A stretch of DNA of 13,917 nucleotides from JARDZI01 sp041639705 (lineage in GTDB: Bacteria > Bacillota > Clostridia > Clostridiales > Caloramatoraceae), in the NCBI GenBank assembly GCA_041639705.1, contig JBEQBT010000070.1, positions 1 to 13,917 of the forward strand, given 5' to 3'. Positions within the stretch are counted from its first letter, which is position 1. Each line of letters begins with the position of its first letter. A model generated the notes under the pieces. It ran no database searches, was not told the origin of the DNA, and saw nothing but the letters and a program-made list of their open reading frames with translations. Below, piece by piece: positions 13,859 to 13,917 of this stretch. The position numbers and the translations under genes are program-made.

Positions 13859-13917
13859 ATGATTCAAGTATTGACCGGAGAAAAAGGTTCCGGAAAAACC
13901 AAAAAAATGATTTCACT
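13859..13917 (+). CDS. P-loop ATP-binding protein, N-terminus only
   Basis: Nineteen codons are visible before the window ends: MIQVLTGEKGSGKTKKMIS. GEKGSGKT is a Walker A nucleotide-binding loop placed right at the N-terminus, as in many small clostridial ATPases of unknown role. The ATG has a GGGGTG ribosome binding site 6 nt upstream and its own promoter. The family cannot be told from this fragment. Confidence 0.75.
   Translation, partial: MIQVLTGEKGSGKTKKMIS

Overview
The window is AT-rich DNA with dense A/T-ending codons, strong AAGGAGG-type ribosome binding sites and short intergenic gaps. It looks like chromosome from a low-GC Clostridium-type Firmicute. Support for this comes from the single-chain (alpha2) glycyl-tRNA synthetase behind a glycine T-box, a 450-residue Firmicute-type glucose-6-phosphate isomerase, and several small protein families that I associate with clostridia. 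I see no phage, transposase, CRISPR array, tRNA or rRNA. Most genes look like core or housekeeping genes.

Layout: (1) The first 29 bases hold the start of a divergent minus-strand gene. (2) Positions 197-3231 form a tight operon of three different M42-family metallo-aminopeptidases, overlapping by 8 nt or spaced by 1 nt, ended by a hairpin. (3) A SpoU/TrmH-type RNA 2'-O-methyltransferase (3355-4215) converges on a minus-strand EamA/DMT transporter (4254-5123) across a shared hairpin terminator. (4) A small DUF1294 membrane protein (5316-5600) precedes pgi (5729-7081). (5) A 300-nt gap with foldable sequence separates pgi from a minus-strand 88-aa conserved hypothetical (7424-7690). (6) Divergent from that gene is an IscA/HesB-like small protein with a Cys/Gly-rich tail (7815-8177). 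(7) A complete glycine T-box riboswitch (8259-8442) precedes glyQS (8497-9888), followed without a terminator by a 125-aa acidic protein (9939-10316). (8) Positions 10496-12982 encode an 828-aa protein joining a soluble chemoreceptor signalling domain to an oligopeptide-binding (SBP_bac_5) domain. (9) A KdpD-type universal stress domain protein (13218-13613) and the first codons of a P-loop ATPase (13859-end) close the window.

How the genes may fit together: the M42 trio would finish the breakdown of short peptides inside the cell, and pgi serves glycolysis and gluconeogenesis. The chemoreceptor-SBP fusion would let the cell read a peptide-like or other SBP-5 ligand from inside the cytoplasm and report it to CheA/CheW. 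It is the most unusual item here: no membrane segment, no signal peptide, an intact chemoreceptor tip, and all seven cysteines in the binding domain, which argues that this domain does not work outside the cell. Its promoter lies inside a perfect 15-bp dyad. Near-perfect dyads also lie at the promoters of the DUF1294 and USP genes and are candidate operators. All functional links between neighbours are inference.
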